NCBI RefSeq assembly: GCF_000223905.1
Contig: NC_015948.1
Span: forward strand, 992,001-1,056,000
Direction: 5' to 3'
Source of the DNA: Haloarcula hispanica ATCC 33960
GTDB taxonomy: Archaea > Halobacteriota > Halobacteria > Halobacteriales > Haloarculaceae
Length of the DNA: 64,000 nt
The position numbers were made by a program, and so were the translations under genes. This document shows, one piece after another, positions 52,215 through 60,822 of the stretch (position 1 is the first letter of the stretch; each line of letters starts with the position of its first letter). The notes under the pieces were generated by a model that was given only the letters and a program-made list of their open reading frames with translations, was not told the DNA's origin and did no database searches.

Positions 52215-52886
52215 ATGGTCGAGTTCGGACCACGCGACCGCGAGGCGGTCTACAAGTCCATCTACTCGCGACGGGACATTAGACGATTTGCCGCGGACTC
52301 CGTTCCCGAGGACGTACTGACACGGGTCCTTGATGCTGCACACAACGCGCCCAGCGTCGGGTTCTCGCAACCGTGGGATTTCGTCGTGATCGAGGACGAG
52401 CAGACGAAATCAGCGGTCGCAGCGATTGCCGAACGGGCGATAGCCGCCGCACGCGAAGGCTACGAGGAGCCGCGCAAATCGGATTTCGGCCAGTTGAAAC
52501 TGGAGGGGATAACCGATGCCCCGGTGAATATCTGTGTTACCTGTGACCCCACTCGCGCTGCGCCACACGTTCTCGGCCGGAACACGATGCGGCGAATGGA
52601 CGTCTATTCGACGTGTCTCGCCGTACAGAACCTCTGGCTCGCTGCCCGTGCCGAGGGCATCGGTGTCGGCTGGGTCTCGTTTCTGTATCCCCACGAACTC
52701 CGTGCGGTGCTGAACATTCCACACCACGTTCAGCCTGTGGCCTACCTCTGTGTCGGCTACCCCGAAGACGGCTTCCCTGCTGAACCGGTACTGCAACGGG
52801 AAGGCTGGCGTAATCGCATCGACAGAACGGAACTGGTCCATTACGACGAGTGGGACCCCAGTCGGACGCCCGAAACGAAGTCATAG
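52215..52886 (+). CDS. bluB: 5,6-dimethylbenzimidazole synthase BluB
   Basis: The 223-residue flavin enzyme of the nitroreductase fold starts MVEFGPRDREAVYKSIYSRR. It has the FMN-binding SRRDIRRFA and the BluB-typical stretch HNAPSVGFSQPWDFVVI, followed by GWVSFLYPHELRAVL. BluB breaks down FMN with oxygen to form the lower ligand of cobalamin. Plain nitroreductases lack the NAPSVGFSQPW loop, which supports this call. Other cobalamin genes are not in the window. Confidence 0.88.
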   Translation: MVEFGPRDREAVYKSIYSRRDIRRFAADSVPEDVLTRVLDAAHNAPSVGFSQPWDFVVIEDEQTKSAVAAIAERAIAAAREGYEEPRKSDFGQLKLEGITDAPVNICVTCDPTRAAPHVLGRNTMRRMDVYSTCLAVQNLWLAARAEGIGVGWVSFLYPHELRAVLNIPHHVQPVAYLCVGYPEDGFPAEPVLQREGWRNRIDRTELVHYDEWDPSRTPETKS

Positions 52887-53055
52887 CGGCGTCGGTAACC
52901 GAAGCCCCGTCGGTAGCACACGAGAATTTGAAGCCCGAGCGAGCGAAACCTCGGACTGGCTTCGAACTGCTTGCTGCGTCCAGACCTGTTCCACAGCTGA
53001 TGGGCGTCTGACGGAGAGTTATGGGGCCTGCGCGTCTCATTCGTGACAGAAACGC

Positions 53056-54993
53056 ATGGCAGAGACCGAACAGATAACTGTCGCGACGACGAGCGCAGGG
53101 CCGGGTGGGACCGGGGAGCCGGGCGAGACCGTCAATCTCCCGGTAGTGGAACTGCTGACCGGCCGGGGATTCATCACCGGCAAGAGCGGGTCAGGGAAAT
53201 CCAACACGGCGAGTGTCATCGCCGAGAAGCTGCTGGACAACGGGTTCGGTCTGCTCATCGTCGATATCGACGGCGAGTACTACGGCCTGAAAGAGGAGTA
53301 CGAGATCCTCCACGTCGGCGGTGACGAGGAGTGCGACATTCAGGTCACGGAAGACCACGCCGGCAAGATCGCCTCGCTGGCGCTGGAACAGAACGTCCCT
53401 ATCATTCTGGATATCTCGTCGTTCCTCGACGAGGAGGAGGCCGAGACGCTACTGACCGAGGTCGCCAAGCAACTGTTCGCGAAGGCGAAAAAGCAGAAAC
53501 AGCCGTTCTTGATGCTCGTCGAGGAGTGCCACGAGTGGATGCCAGAAAAGGGGTCGATGGGCGAGGTCGGGAAGATGCTCATCAAGATCGGGAAGCGTGG
53601 CCGGAAACACGGACTGGGAATCGTCGGCATCAGCCAGCGCCCGGCCGACGTGAAGAAAGACTACATCACCCAGTGTGACTGGCTCGTCTGGCACCGCCTG
53701 ACCTGGAACAACGACACGAAAGTGGTCGGGCGTATCCTCGACAACAAGTACGCTGACGCCGTCGAAGACCTGGACGACGGGGAAGCGTTCATGATGAACG
53801 ACTGGGCCGAGCAGGTCAGCCGGGTCCAGTTCCACCGCAAACAGACGTTCGACGCCGGCGCGACGCCCGGCCTCGACGACTTCGAGCGCCCGGAACTCAA
53901 GTCCGTCAGCGACGACCTCGTCTCCGAACTGGAGACCATCAGCGAGGAACAGCAGGCGACGGAGAACCGCATCAAGGAACTCCGCGAGGAACTGGACAAG
54001 AAGAACTCCCGCATCGCCGAACTGGAGGCGGAACTGCAGGATGCCCGGGACCTCTCGCGGATGGCCGAGCAGTTCACCGAGGCGATGCTGAACCAGGCCG
54101 ACGACTACAACCCCGGCCGGACGGCACAGGAGGAGATGCGCCGCCAGCGCGAACGGTTCGCCGAGCAACCCACGTCGGACGGCGACGCAGACACCAACAG
54201 TGAGGCGGACACTGACAGTCCCGACGAGCAGTCTCCGGAACCGGACGAGACGGCCGACGCCACGTCCGGCGGCGGGTTCGGCGACGCGTTCAGTGCCTTT
54301 GCCGAGGACGGGGCCGCGATGAACGGCGGCAGCGCCAGTGACGGTGCGGAGACGAACGGTAGCAGTGCGGACGCCGGAGCAGCGATGAACGGCAGCACCA
54401 GCGATGACTCAGCGACGAATGCCAGCACTGCGGACGCCGAACCGGTGTCGAACGGTCACGCCGACAACGCTGCTGCGGCGACGAACGGGGCCAGCGCGGA
54501 CACCGGTGCGGTAGCCGTGCCAGCGAACGACCACACCGAATCGGACGGCGCTACTGAGGCTGATGACGAGGACCTGAGAGCAGCCATCGCCGAAGCCGTC
54601 GAAGCCGAGGAGTCGAACGGGGCAACTGGGTCCGCTGAAGACGAGTCCACATCCGACTCCGAGGGGCCCGCCGTCTACGGCGACTTGCGAGCCGACATCG
54701 AGGAGTTAGACCGAAAGACCCGCCGAATGCTCGCGTACTACCGCGAGCAGGGCCCTGGAACGCCGCTGAACGCCCACTTCTCGGCTGGCGGCTCCGGCGA
54801 CCGGACGGCGGCCTACGCGCGAAACAGGGAACTCCGACTCCGCGAACTGGTCGAACACGTCGGCCGCGGGAAGTACGATTCCCGGATTGCGGCGCTGGTT
54901 CGAGAAGAGAGCGACCGCCGACTCGACGACGATGAGGTAGAGTCGGTCGTCTCCCGACTCGAATCGGCGTTTCTGGACGGCAACGGCGACTGA
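53056..54993 (+). CDS. HerA/DUF87-type ATPase with long acidic linker
   Basis: The 645-residue protein has an N-terminal ATPase of the FtsK/HerA kind: Walker A ITGKSGSGKSNT near residues 41-50, Walker B FLMLVEECHEW, and sensor-like GIVGISQRPADV. A coiled coil covers about 295-345. A disordered Asp/Ser/Ala region with loose repeats of MNG-S-ASDGAETNGSS type spans about 375-540. A small helical domain (LDRKTRRMLAYYREQGPGTP) ends it. It may pump or anchor DNA or bind ribosome-like targets; I cannot say. No NurA partner is adjacent. Confidence 0.82.
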   Translation: MAETEQITVATTSAGPGGTGEPGETVNLPVVELLTGRGFITGKSGSGKSNTASVIAEKLLDNGFGLLIVDIDGEYYGLKEEYEILHVGGDEECDIQVTEDHAGKIASLALEQNVPIILDISSFLDEEEAETLLTEVAKQLFAKAKKQKQPFLMLVEECHEWMPEKGSMGEVGKMLIKIGKRGRKHGLGIVGISQRPADVKKDYITQCDWLVWHRLTWNNDTKVVGRILDNKYADAVEDLDDGEAFMMNDWAEQVSRVQFHRKQTFDAGATPGLDDFERPELKSVSDDLVSELETISEEQQATENRIKELREELDKKNSRIAELEAELQDARDLSRMAEQFTEAMLNQADDYNPGRTAQEEMRRQRERFAEQPTSDGDADTNSEADTDSPDEQSPEPDETADATSGGGFGDAFSAFAEDGAAMNGGSASDGAETNGSSADAGAAMNGSTSDDSATNASTADAEPVSNGHADNAAAATNGASADTGAVAVPANDHTESDGATEADDEDLRAAIAEAVEAEESNGATGSAEDESTSDSEGPAVYGDLRADIEELDRKTRRMLAYYREQGPGTPLNAHFSAGGSGDRTAAYARNRELRLRELVEHVGRGKYDSRIAALVREESDRRLDDDEVESVVSRLESAFLDGNGD

Positions 54994-55020
54994 AAAGGTA
55001 GTACCGCGATAACGGCGATT

Positions 55021-55668
55021 TTACAGTAGCGGTTCGACGAGGTCTTCGAGCGCCGCACGCGGGTCGTCGGCCTTCGCGACGCCACTCGCTAGCAGGACGC
55101 CGCTCGCGCCGAGATCGCTCGCTGAGACGAGGTCCTCACCAGTCGAGATGCCGGCCCCACAGAGCACGTCCACGTCGCCGTTGACGCGGGCGGCGGCGTC
55201 GACTGCGCCGGTCACGATGTCCGGATCGGCCTTGCTGACGGGCGTGCCGGTGCCGATGAGTTCCGGCGGTTCGACGGCGACGCCGTCGGGGTCGAGCGCG
55301 GCGGCCGCGCCGATCTGTGCGGGGTTGTTCGCACAGACGATGGTTTCGAGGTCCGCGCGGTCGGCGGCGTCGAGCGCACCGTCGATGTCCGCAAGCTTGA
55401 GTCGGTTCTCGGAGTGGTTCAAGAGGGTCCCGACGGCCCCGGCGTCCGCGGCGGCCTCGGCGAGTGTACTGCCGGTGTGGCTGCCGTGCTCGACGGCGCT
55501 GACGTGCTGGGCCCACGTTTCGACGCCGGTCTCCGCAACAGGGCCGATCTGTGCGGCCTGTGGCGCGACGGCGACGCGAACGCCGGAGTCGTCGCTGACG
55601 TCAGCGGCGGCGGTCGCTACTTCGACTGGGTCACACGGGTACGCCTTCAGATTGACAAGGACGAACAT
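55021..55668 (-). CDS. tpiA: Triosephosphate isomerase, archaeal type
   Basis: The start at 55668 ([20 protein letters not shown]) removes an unrelated upstream extension. The 215-residue barrel has the catalytic Asn-Lys in NLKAYPC, His in LNHSENR and Glu in [10 protein letters not shown]. Archaeal TIM is about 30 residues shorter than bacterial enzymes, as here. It interconverts dihydroxyacetone phosphate and glyceraldehyde-3-phosphate, downstream of the aldolase at 27.4 kb. Convergent with the HerA-like gene. Confidence 0.94.
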   Translation of the reverse strand: MFVLVNLKAYPCDPVEVATAAADVSDDSGVRVAVAPQAAQIGPVAETGVETWAQHVSAVEHGSHTGSTLAEAAADAGAVGTLLNHSENRLKLADIDGALDAADRADLETIVCANNPAQIGAAAALDPDGVAVEPPELIGTGTPVSKADPDIVTGAVDAAARVNGDVDVLCGAGISTGEDLVSASDLGASGVLLASGVAKADDPRAALEDLVEPLL

Positions 55669-55766
55669 ACGAAACGCACCGGCTGCTGTCGGGAAATAGG
55701 TTGCGAAGCCGCCGTTTGGCGTGCCTACTACTGCGCCGTCGTTCCATCTCGGTCCACCGCTCGGGG

Positions 55767-56372
55767 ATGACAATTATTACGCTTCGGCCGAGACAAGAAA
55801 CGAGACAAGCCGTGACAGCAGGGGATGACGACACACCGACCGTTCTGATAGTCGAGGACGAACAACACCTGGCCGATCTGTACACCGATTATTTATCCGA
55901 CCAGTATCACGTGCAGACGGCCTACAGCGGCGAGGAAGGACTGGAACTGCTGTCGCCCGACATCGACGTGGTGCTGCTCGACCGCCGGATGCCGGTCGTC
56001 TCCGGCAACGAAGTACTCGCACAGATCGAGGAGAAAGGCCTTCGATGCCGCGTCGCGATGGTCACCGCTATCGACCCCGACTTCGACATCATCGAGATGC
56101 GCGTCGACGACTACCTCGTCAAACCCGTTACTCGCGACGACCTCCAAGAGGTTGTCGACCGACTGTACAAGATCCGGGAGTACAACGACAGACTCCGGAC
56201 ACTCACGTCGAAAAAGCTCAAGCGCAACGTCCTCCGCGTCGAGAAGACCGACCGGGAACTGCAGGACAGCGACCGGTATCAGGAACTTCAGGACGAGATC
56301 GAGCGTATCTCGTCGAACGTCGAGTCGCTCGCGGACGAACTCGACGTCGAGAAAGACGACCTCCAGTTGTAA
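55767..56372 (+). CDS. Response regulator with HalX domain
   Basis: The start at 55767 gives 201 residues. The receiver domain follows a 25-residue tail: [14 protein letters not shown], phospho-acceptor Asp in VVLLDRRMP, Lys in [10 protein letters not shown]. The HalX output module ends the protein, with a heptad-rich region [20 protein letters not shown]. Compared with the paralogue at 41880 it has a longer C-terminal coiled coil. The kinase partner is not in the neighbourhood. Convergent with mbf1. Confidence 0.88.
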   Translation: MTIITLRPRQETRQAVTAGDDDTPTVLIVEDEQHLADLYTDYLSDQYHVQTAYSGEEGLELLSPDIDVVLLDRRMPVVSGNEVLAQIEEKGLRCRVAMVTAIDPDFDIIEMRVDDYLVKPVTRDDLQEVVDRLYKIREYNDRLRTLTSKKLKRNVLRVEKTDRELQDSDRYQELQDEIERISSNVESLADELDVEKDDLQL

Positions 56373-56373
56373 C

Positions 56374-56904
56374 CTAGTCCTTCCGCTTCACGACGTCGCC
56401 GAGCGTGTACTCGCCGTCGCTGCTGCCGCCGGACCACTCCGTCTCGTCGGCGCTGCCGCCGGCGCTCAGGGAGATCTCGAGCGCGCTTTCGAGTTTCTTC
56501 TGGACGTCGTCGCTGGGCAGGGAGTTACCCTGTTCGAGCTTCCGGATCAGGCTCGCCTTCTCGTTGAGTTGCTTGGCGAGTTCCTCCTGGCTGAGTCCCT
56601 GGGACTCCCGGCCCTTGCGGATCCGGTCGTGGTAATCCTGTGCGATCTCGTCCATCTCGTCGAACATATCTCGACGGCGGCCACCGGACCCGCCACCACC
56701 CGAGGAACTCGACGAGGAGGACGAACTCGACGACGATGACGAGGAGGACGACGTCGAGTACTTCGTCGACGTGGACGACGTCTCCTCCGTCTTGACCTCC
56801 GTGCCGAAGTCGGTACACTCGTCACAGACGTCGAGTTCGGCTCCCTCGATTTTGACGCGGTTCGGAGACGAAACCTCCGTCCCGCACATCTCGCACTGAA
56901 CCAT
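56374..56904 (-). CDS. mbf1: Multiprotein bridging factor 1
   Basis: The start at 56904 (MVQCEMCGTEVSSPNRVKIE) gives 176 residues: an N-terminal zinc ribbon (CEMCG...CDECTDFG), a linker with 17 consecutive Ser and a Gly stretch, and a C-terminal Cro-like helix-turn-helix (RKGRESQGLSQEELAKQLNE). MBF1 links transcription factors to TBP in eukaryotes, and in archaea it associates with ribosomes. The long Ser linker is unusual. The gene lies just downstream of a TnpB element on the same strand. Confidence 0.92.
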   Translation of the reverse strand: MVQCEMCGTEVSSPNRVKIEGAELDVCDECTDFGTEVKTEETSSTSTKYSTSSSSSSSSSSSSSSSSSGGGGSGGRRRDMFDEMDEIAQDYHDRIRKGRESQGLSQEELAKQLNEKASLIRKLEQGNSLPSDDVQKKLESALEISLSAGGSADETEWSGGSSDGEYTLGDVVKRKD

Positions 56905-56959
56905 ACCGACGGCTTGGACGGGGCGCGGTTTGAATGTTGCCCTGCGCACGCTGGCGCGG

Positions 56960-56989
56960 GGAATCCTGTTCTCACGTAGACAGGCTTCC
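56960..56989 (-). other. Right-end hairpin of the TnpB element
   Basis: On the minus strand GGAAGCCTGT and ACAGGATTCC pair over ten positions with one G-A mismatch around a ten-base loop that contains the tnpB stop codon. In related elements this hairpin ends the omega/re RNA scaffold, and the bases after it act as the guide. Confidence 0.55.
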
Positions 56990-58213
56990 TGTTTCGATGA
57001 CGTGACTTGCAGACATTCGCTGAAGATCAGCGGTGTCCGTAGCGGTCACAGTCTCCACAGGCGTTGATTCGGGCCATCCCAGCCCTAGTTCAGAAAACCC
57101 CCTTTGCAAGACGTTCATCGCTGCATTCGCATCCCTATCTGTCTCAAACCCACATGATGGACAGGAGTGTTCCCGGACCCAGATGGACTTCGATGACTCC
57201 ACACCACACACCGCACATTCTTTTGTCGTCCCTGCCGCTTCGACCTGCACAACGTGCGTACCGTACACATCGCCCTTGTATTCAAGCAAAGTGATAAACT
57301 GTCGCCACGCCGCATCCTGCTTGTTCCGACCGCTTCCATCCGCTCGAAGCATACTCTGAACGTTCAAGTCCTCCACAAACACGGCATCGTACTCCTTGAC
57401 GAGCCACGTCGTTATTTTGTGCTGGTAGTCCAGTACTTTCCGGTGGATGTCGCGTTTGGCCTTCGCCACTTCGACTCGCTGATTCTCGTAGTTGTTCGAC
57501 CCATGTTCTTTCCGCGAGAGTTTGCGGTGCGCACGTCGGAGTCGTTCGTATTCGCCTTCGAGGTCGAGCCAATCCACGGTCTTCCCGTCGCTGGTATGGA
57601 TGTAGTTCAAGATGCCGAGGTCAATACCCACGCTGTTGCTCGGGTTGAGTGAGTCCACATCGGGCTTCTCGGGCAAGTTAGCGTCGTCGATTTCCAACCC
57701 AAAGGAAACGAACCACTCACCGGTAGTCTCTTTCTTGAACGTGGCTTCCTTTATTGAGGAATCAGCAGGGATTGGACGGGAGTACCGTATTTTGACCCAT
57801 CCGACTTTGCTGAAGCGAACGTACGCAAACCCGTCTTGGCCCCTCTTTTCATCGAGGTCGAAACCAGACTGGTTGTACGTCACGCTCCGGTAATCGGTAG
57901 GTGCTTGCCGTTTGAGACGACCGACGGTGTGCCCGTTCTCTTTTTGTTTACGAAGGTTCGAGAGGTTGCGGTGGAAGCGGGCAACGGTAGCTTGCGCGGC
58001 TTTCGAATACGTTTCCGCGAACACTGGCCATTTTTGCTTCCACTCAGGGAGTTTGTTGTTCTGGTCGAACTCACTCGGCTTAGCATCCACGGGGCTGTTC
58101 GTGTAGTCCCATCGGACGTGGTTGTATAGTTGGCGATGAATATCTACCTGATGTTCCAGTTCGTCCGCTACCCCTTCTGTCGGATAGGCACGGTAGCGGT
58201 AACTGTGTTCCAT
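56972..58213 (-). CDS. tnpB: TnpB RNA-guided nuclease
   Basis: The 413-residue protein has a complete RuvC triad: Asp198 in SVGIDLGILN, Glu281 in AVFVEDLNV and Asp361 in TDRDANAAMNV. A zinc finger lies between the last two (CAVCG at 333-337, CPSCG at 351-355). Length and the wedge-like N-terminus fit TnpB. These enzymes cut DNA matched by an RNA from the element's right end, next to a short target motif, and help the element persist. Nothing suggests inactivation. A TATA-like TTAAATAAAC lies about 25 bases upstream. Confidence 0.92.
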   Translation of the reverse strand: MEHSYRYRAYPTEGVADELEHQVDIHRQLYNHVRWDYTNSPVDAKPSEFDQNNKLPEWKQKWPVFAETYSKAAQATVARFHRNLSNLRKQKENGHTVGRLKRQAPTDYRSVTYNQSGFDLDEKRGQDGFAYVRFSKVGWVKIRYSRPIPADSSIKEATFKKETTGEWFVSFGLEIDDANLPEKPDVDSLNPSNSVGIDLGILNYIHTSDGKTVDWLDLEGEYERLRRAHRKLSRKEHGSNNYENQRVEVAKAKRDIHRKVLDYQHKITTWLVKEYDAVFVEDLNVQSMLRADGSGRNKQDAAWRQFITLLEYKGDVYGTHVVQVEAAGTTKECAVCGVESSKSIWVREHSCPSCGFETDRDANAAMNVLQRGFSELGLGWPESTPVETVTATDTADLQRMSASHVIETGSLST

Positions 58214-58376
58214 CGCTATCCTTGATTGTCGACATGTTTATTTAATGGTTTGTGACATGGAGTTTCGGCTTCATCCCCGTTCATGGTGTGTCGGGGGATT
58301 CGCCACGCTGATCAGTATAAATAGTGCACTGGTCGTTCTCAGCGGGATGCCGGTCCGTCAATTGCTGAGCCGATGT

Positions 58377-58985
58377 TCAGTCGAGCGCCCGCATCGCGTG
58401 ATAGAACCGCTGAGCGGCGGTGACGTGGCCGACAACGGCGAACACGACCAGCAGCCAACCGACCAGCGACAGGCCGGCCAGTGCGTTCGGGACGAACGCC
58501 GCGACGCCCGTGACCACACCGACAAGTGCAAGCCGGTCAGCGCGACCGAGCAGGCCACCGTACACGCGGTCGAGGCCGACCGCCTGCGCCTGGGTCCCGA
58601 GATAGGAAGTCATCAAAACGCCGGTGACGGCGGCGATGCCCAGTTCCCACTGGCTCACGCCGGCGGCGAGGCCGACGATGATACCGATGTCGGCGTAGCG
58701 GTCGAGCACATGGTCGAGCAGGTCGCCGCCCGAGGACGCGACGTTCAGTTCACGCGCGAGCGCGCCGTCGACGAGGTCGAGCCAGCCGTTCAAAAAGACG
58801 AGAACGGCACCGCCGAGATACAGCAGGGGCTCCCGCGCCGCAACGGCGTACACTCCGCCCGCTCCAAGGGCCAGCAGAAACGCGATGACGCTGACGCCGT
58901 TGGGTGAGAGGCCGGCCACCTTGGCGGCGCTGACGAACGGGCCGAGCGCGCGGTCGGCCAGCGGGCGGAACTTATCGAGCGTCAT
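58377..58985 (-). CDS. CDP-alcohol phosphatidyltransferase family enzyme
   Basis: The start at 58985 (MTLDKFRPLADRALGPFVSA) overlaps the upstream gene by four bases. The 202-residue membrane protein contains the full family motif DGxxAR(x8)Gx3Dx3D as DGALARELNVASSG then GDLLDHVLD. It joins a CDP-archaeol-type lipid with a polar head group such as inositol phosphate or glycerol phosphate. Which one is uncertain. It is the third gene of hisC - kinase - transferase. Confidence 0.82.
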   Translation of the reverse strand: MTLDKFRPLADRALGPFVSAAKVAGLSPNGVSVIAFLLALGAGGVYAVAAREPLLYLGGAVLVFLNGWLDLVDGALARELNVASSGGDLLDHVLDRYADIGIIVGLAAGVSQWELGIAAVTGVLMTSYLGTQAQAVGLDRVYGGLLGRADRLALVGVVTGVAAFVPNALAGLSLVGWLLVVFAVVGHVTAAQRFYHAMRALD

Positions 58986-59488
58986 AGCCAGTCGATGTAG
59001 GAGACGGTGCCCGCACTGGGCTCGCGCTCGCCGTCCACGACGGCCCGGATTTCGCTCGCCACCGCGTCGGGGTCCCGGTCCGTCGTCTCGATTTCGCACA
59101 CCGATTCCATGCCGTGCTCTTCGACGGCTTCCCCGAGGATGACATCGAGCGCTTCCGACTCCGCGTTCTCGTAGGCCTTCGAATCGTCGTCGCCGCGCTC
59201 ACGAAGCCGCTCGACGATGGTTTCAGGATGGGCTCGCAGCACAATCACCCGGTCGGCGGCGAAATGATGCGCGAGGTGGGATTCGAACAGCACGTCGTCG
59301 CGGCCGTCGAGCCACTCGGACAATTTGTCCAGGTCCGCGACGAGGCTCCCGCGGTCCTCGTCGATGCCCGTCGAGAACCCCTCCTCTTTGATGACGTCGT
59401 TGAGGTGTAGAACGTCGAGGTCAGTGTCGAGGCGCTCCGTCGCCGTGGTCTTGCCCGTGCCCGGCGTCCCGGTGACAGCGACTCTCAC
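58982..59488 (-). CDS. Adenylate kinase of the AK6/Fap7 type
   Basis: A GTG start at 59488 overlaps the hisC stop as GTGA. The 168-residue P-loop protein has VAVTGTPGTGKTTATERLDT at the N-terminus and HFAADRVIVLRAHPETIVER in the middle, the layout of Fap7/AK6. These proteins phosphorylate AMP and assist 40S or archaeal small-subunit ribosome maturation with uS11. The arrangement next to hisC and a CDP-alcohol transferase is common in haloarchaea. Confidence 0.85.
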   Translation of the reverse strand: MRVAVTGTPGTGKTTATERLDTDLDVLHLNDVIKEEGFSTGIDEDRGSLVADLDKLSEWLDGRDDVLFESHLAHHFAADRVIVLRAHPETIVERLRERGDDDSKAYENAESEALDVILGEAVEEHGMESVCEIETTDRDPDAVASEIRAVVDGEREPSAGTVSYIDWL

Positions 59489-60567
59489 GCCTCGACCACC
59501 TCGATGACTTCGTTCAGTACCGAGACGGCGCGCTCCGTGTCTTCGCGTGTCCCGCAGGTGATGCGGATACACTCGGGCAGCCCGAACGAGGAGCAATCGC
59601 GGATGATGACGCCCCGCTCCTGGGCGGCGTCCGCGACGGCCGACGCGTCGCCGACCTCCGCGAGAATGAAGTTCCCGGCGCTGTCCCAGGTCGGCGAGTC
59701 GAGTTCCTCGGAGAGGTACTCCCGAGCCCACGCGGCGGTGTCGACGGAGCGCTCGACGTGGTCGTCGTCGTCAAGCGCCGCCAGCCCGGCGCGACAGGCG
59801 AGTTCGCTGGCCGAAAACGGCGTGTTGATACGTGCGTAGGCGTCGGCCCATTCCTCGGGGACCACCGCGTAGCCGAGGCGAACGCCCGCGAGCCCGTAGG
59901 CCTTCGAGAACGTACGCAGGAGCGCGACGTCGTCACGGTCGTCGAGTAACGGCCGCTTGCTCGGCCGGTCGGAGAACTCCCCGTAGGCCTCGTCCACGAC
60001 GACGAGGGTCTGTTCGTCGGTCTCCTCGGCAATCGTCCGGACCGCGTCGGTCGAAAACTCCGCGCCAGTCGGGTTGTGCGGACTGGTGAGGTAGACGATG
60101 CGCTCGCCGTCGTAGTCCTTCAGGACGGTGTCGGCGGTCTGAGCGAAGTCGTCGGCCTTCGAGAGCGTGTACTCGTTGACCTCGCCGTGGTGATAGCGGG
60201 CGCTCATCGCGTAGTACGCGAAGCCCGGCGACGGGACGAGCACGTCCTGGCCGGGGTCGAGCATCGCCCGGGCGAGGCAGTCCAGCGCGCCGTCGCCGCC
60301 GTTGCTCAGCCACACCTGTTCGGGCGTTACGTCCCACATGGCCGCCAGTTCGTCGACGAGGTCGGCGTGGGAGGCCTTCGGATAGGAATGCATCCGTTCG
60401 GCCGACCCGCGAATCGCCTCGACGGCGTCCGGGCTCGGCCCGAACATGTTCTCGTTTGACGCCAGCTTCACCATGTCGTCCGGGTCGAGACCGAGTTCCC
60501 GGGCGACCTCCTCGATACCGCGACCTGCCCGATAGACAGTGTGAGCGGAGAGGTCCCGTGGTTCCAT
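59485..60567 (-). CDS. hisC: Histidinol-phosphate aminotransferase
   Basis: The start at 60567 (MEPRDLSAHTVYRAGRGIEE) is supported by a TTAAG box about 25 bases upstream. The 360-residue fold-type I aminotransferase has VKLASNENMFGPSP at the N-terminus, the PLP-binding Lys in LRTFSKAYGLAGVRLGY, and CIRITCGTREDTE near the end. It acts in histidine biosynthesis. Other aminotransferases share the fold, but the SNEN motif is typical of HisC. Confidence 0.92.
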   Translation of the reverse strand: MEPRDLSAHTVYRAGRGIEEVARELGLDPDDMVKLASNENMFGPSPDAVEAIRGSAERMHSYPKASHADLVDELAAMWDVTPEQVWLSNGGDGALDCLARAMLDPGQDVLVPSPGFAYYAMSARYHHGEVNEYTLSKADDFAQTADTVLKDYDGERIVYLTSPHNPTGAEFSTDAVRTIAEETDEQTLVVVDEAYGEFSDRPSKRPLLDDRDDVALLRTFSKAYGLAGVRLGYAVVPEEWADAYARINTPFSASELACRAGLAALDDDDHVERSVDTAAWAREYLSEELDSPTWDSAGNFILAEVGDASAVADAAQERGVIIRDCSSFGLPECIRITCGTREDTERAVSVLNEVIEVVEA

Positions 60568-60652
60568 GGCTGTGCAAAACGGACGGGGCGGCTTAAGCGT
60601 GCTCACATCGGGCGTGGCCGTGGCTCCCCAGCCAGACCCGTAGAAATACGCT

Positions 60653-60714
60653 GGTGGGCTCCCGTGTGAAACCCGTCGAGGACGGGTAAGGCACGGAATA
60701 GCACGCTCCCCACC
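60653..60714. other. Nested stem structure between hisC and cheC
   Basis: Three nested stems: GGTGGG/CCCACC (60653-60658 with 60709-60714), CCGTG/CACGG (60662-60666 with 60692-60696) and ACCCGTC/GACGGGT (60671-60677 with 60681-60687, loop GAG). The inner stems are perfect. It lies in a gene-free spacer upstream of both divergent genes. It could be a small RNA or a leader element; no known riboswitch pattern is recognised. Confidence 0.4.
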
Positions 60715-60822
60715 GAAGCCCTGTCAGTCAGTGGTAATGAGCGTTACGGTGATCCACCGTGCAGCCCCGGGACGCCGCCCCCACCGAAAACGGTAACACA
60801 CCATAGGCCCTGATAGCGTGCA

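Larger units (their letters stand above)
56950..58230 (-). mobile_element. IS1341-type insertion sequence (tnpB only)
   Basis: A stand-alone tnpB without a TnpA gene. The right-hand end carries a GGAAgCCTGT/ACAGGaTTCC hairpin (56960-56989) overlapping the tnpB stop, the typical end structure of IS200/IS605-family elements and the place where the guide RNA scaffold is made. The left end is upstream of 58213 but its border is not clear. Base composition is visibly less GC-rich than the flanking genes. Boundaries are approximate. Confidence 0.65.

Noticed and set aside
60653-60714. Reading the nested stems as a known riboswitch or tRNA-like element
   Set aside because: The stems do not form a cloverleaf and no conserved riboswitch core is present.
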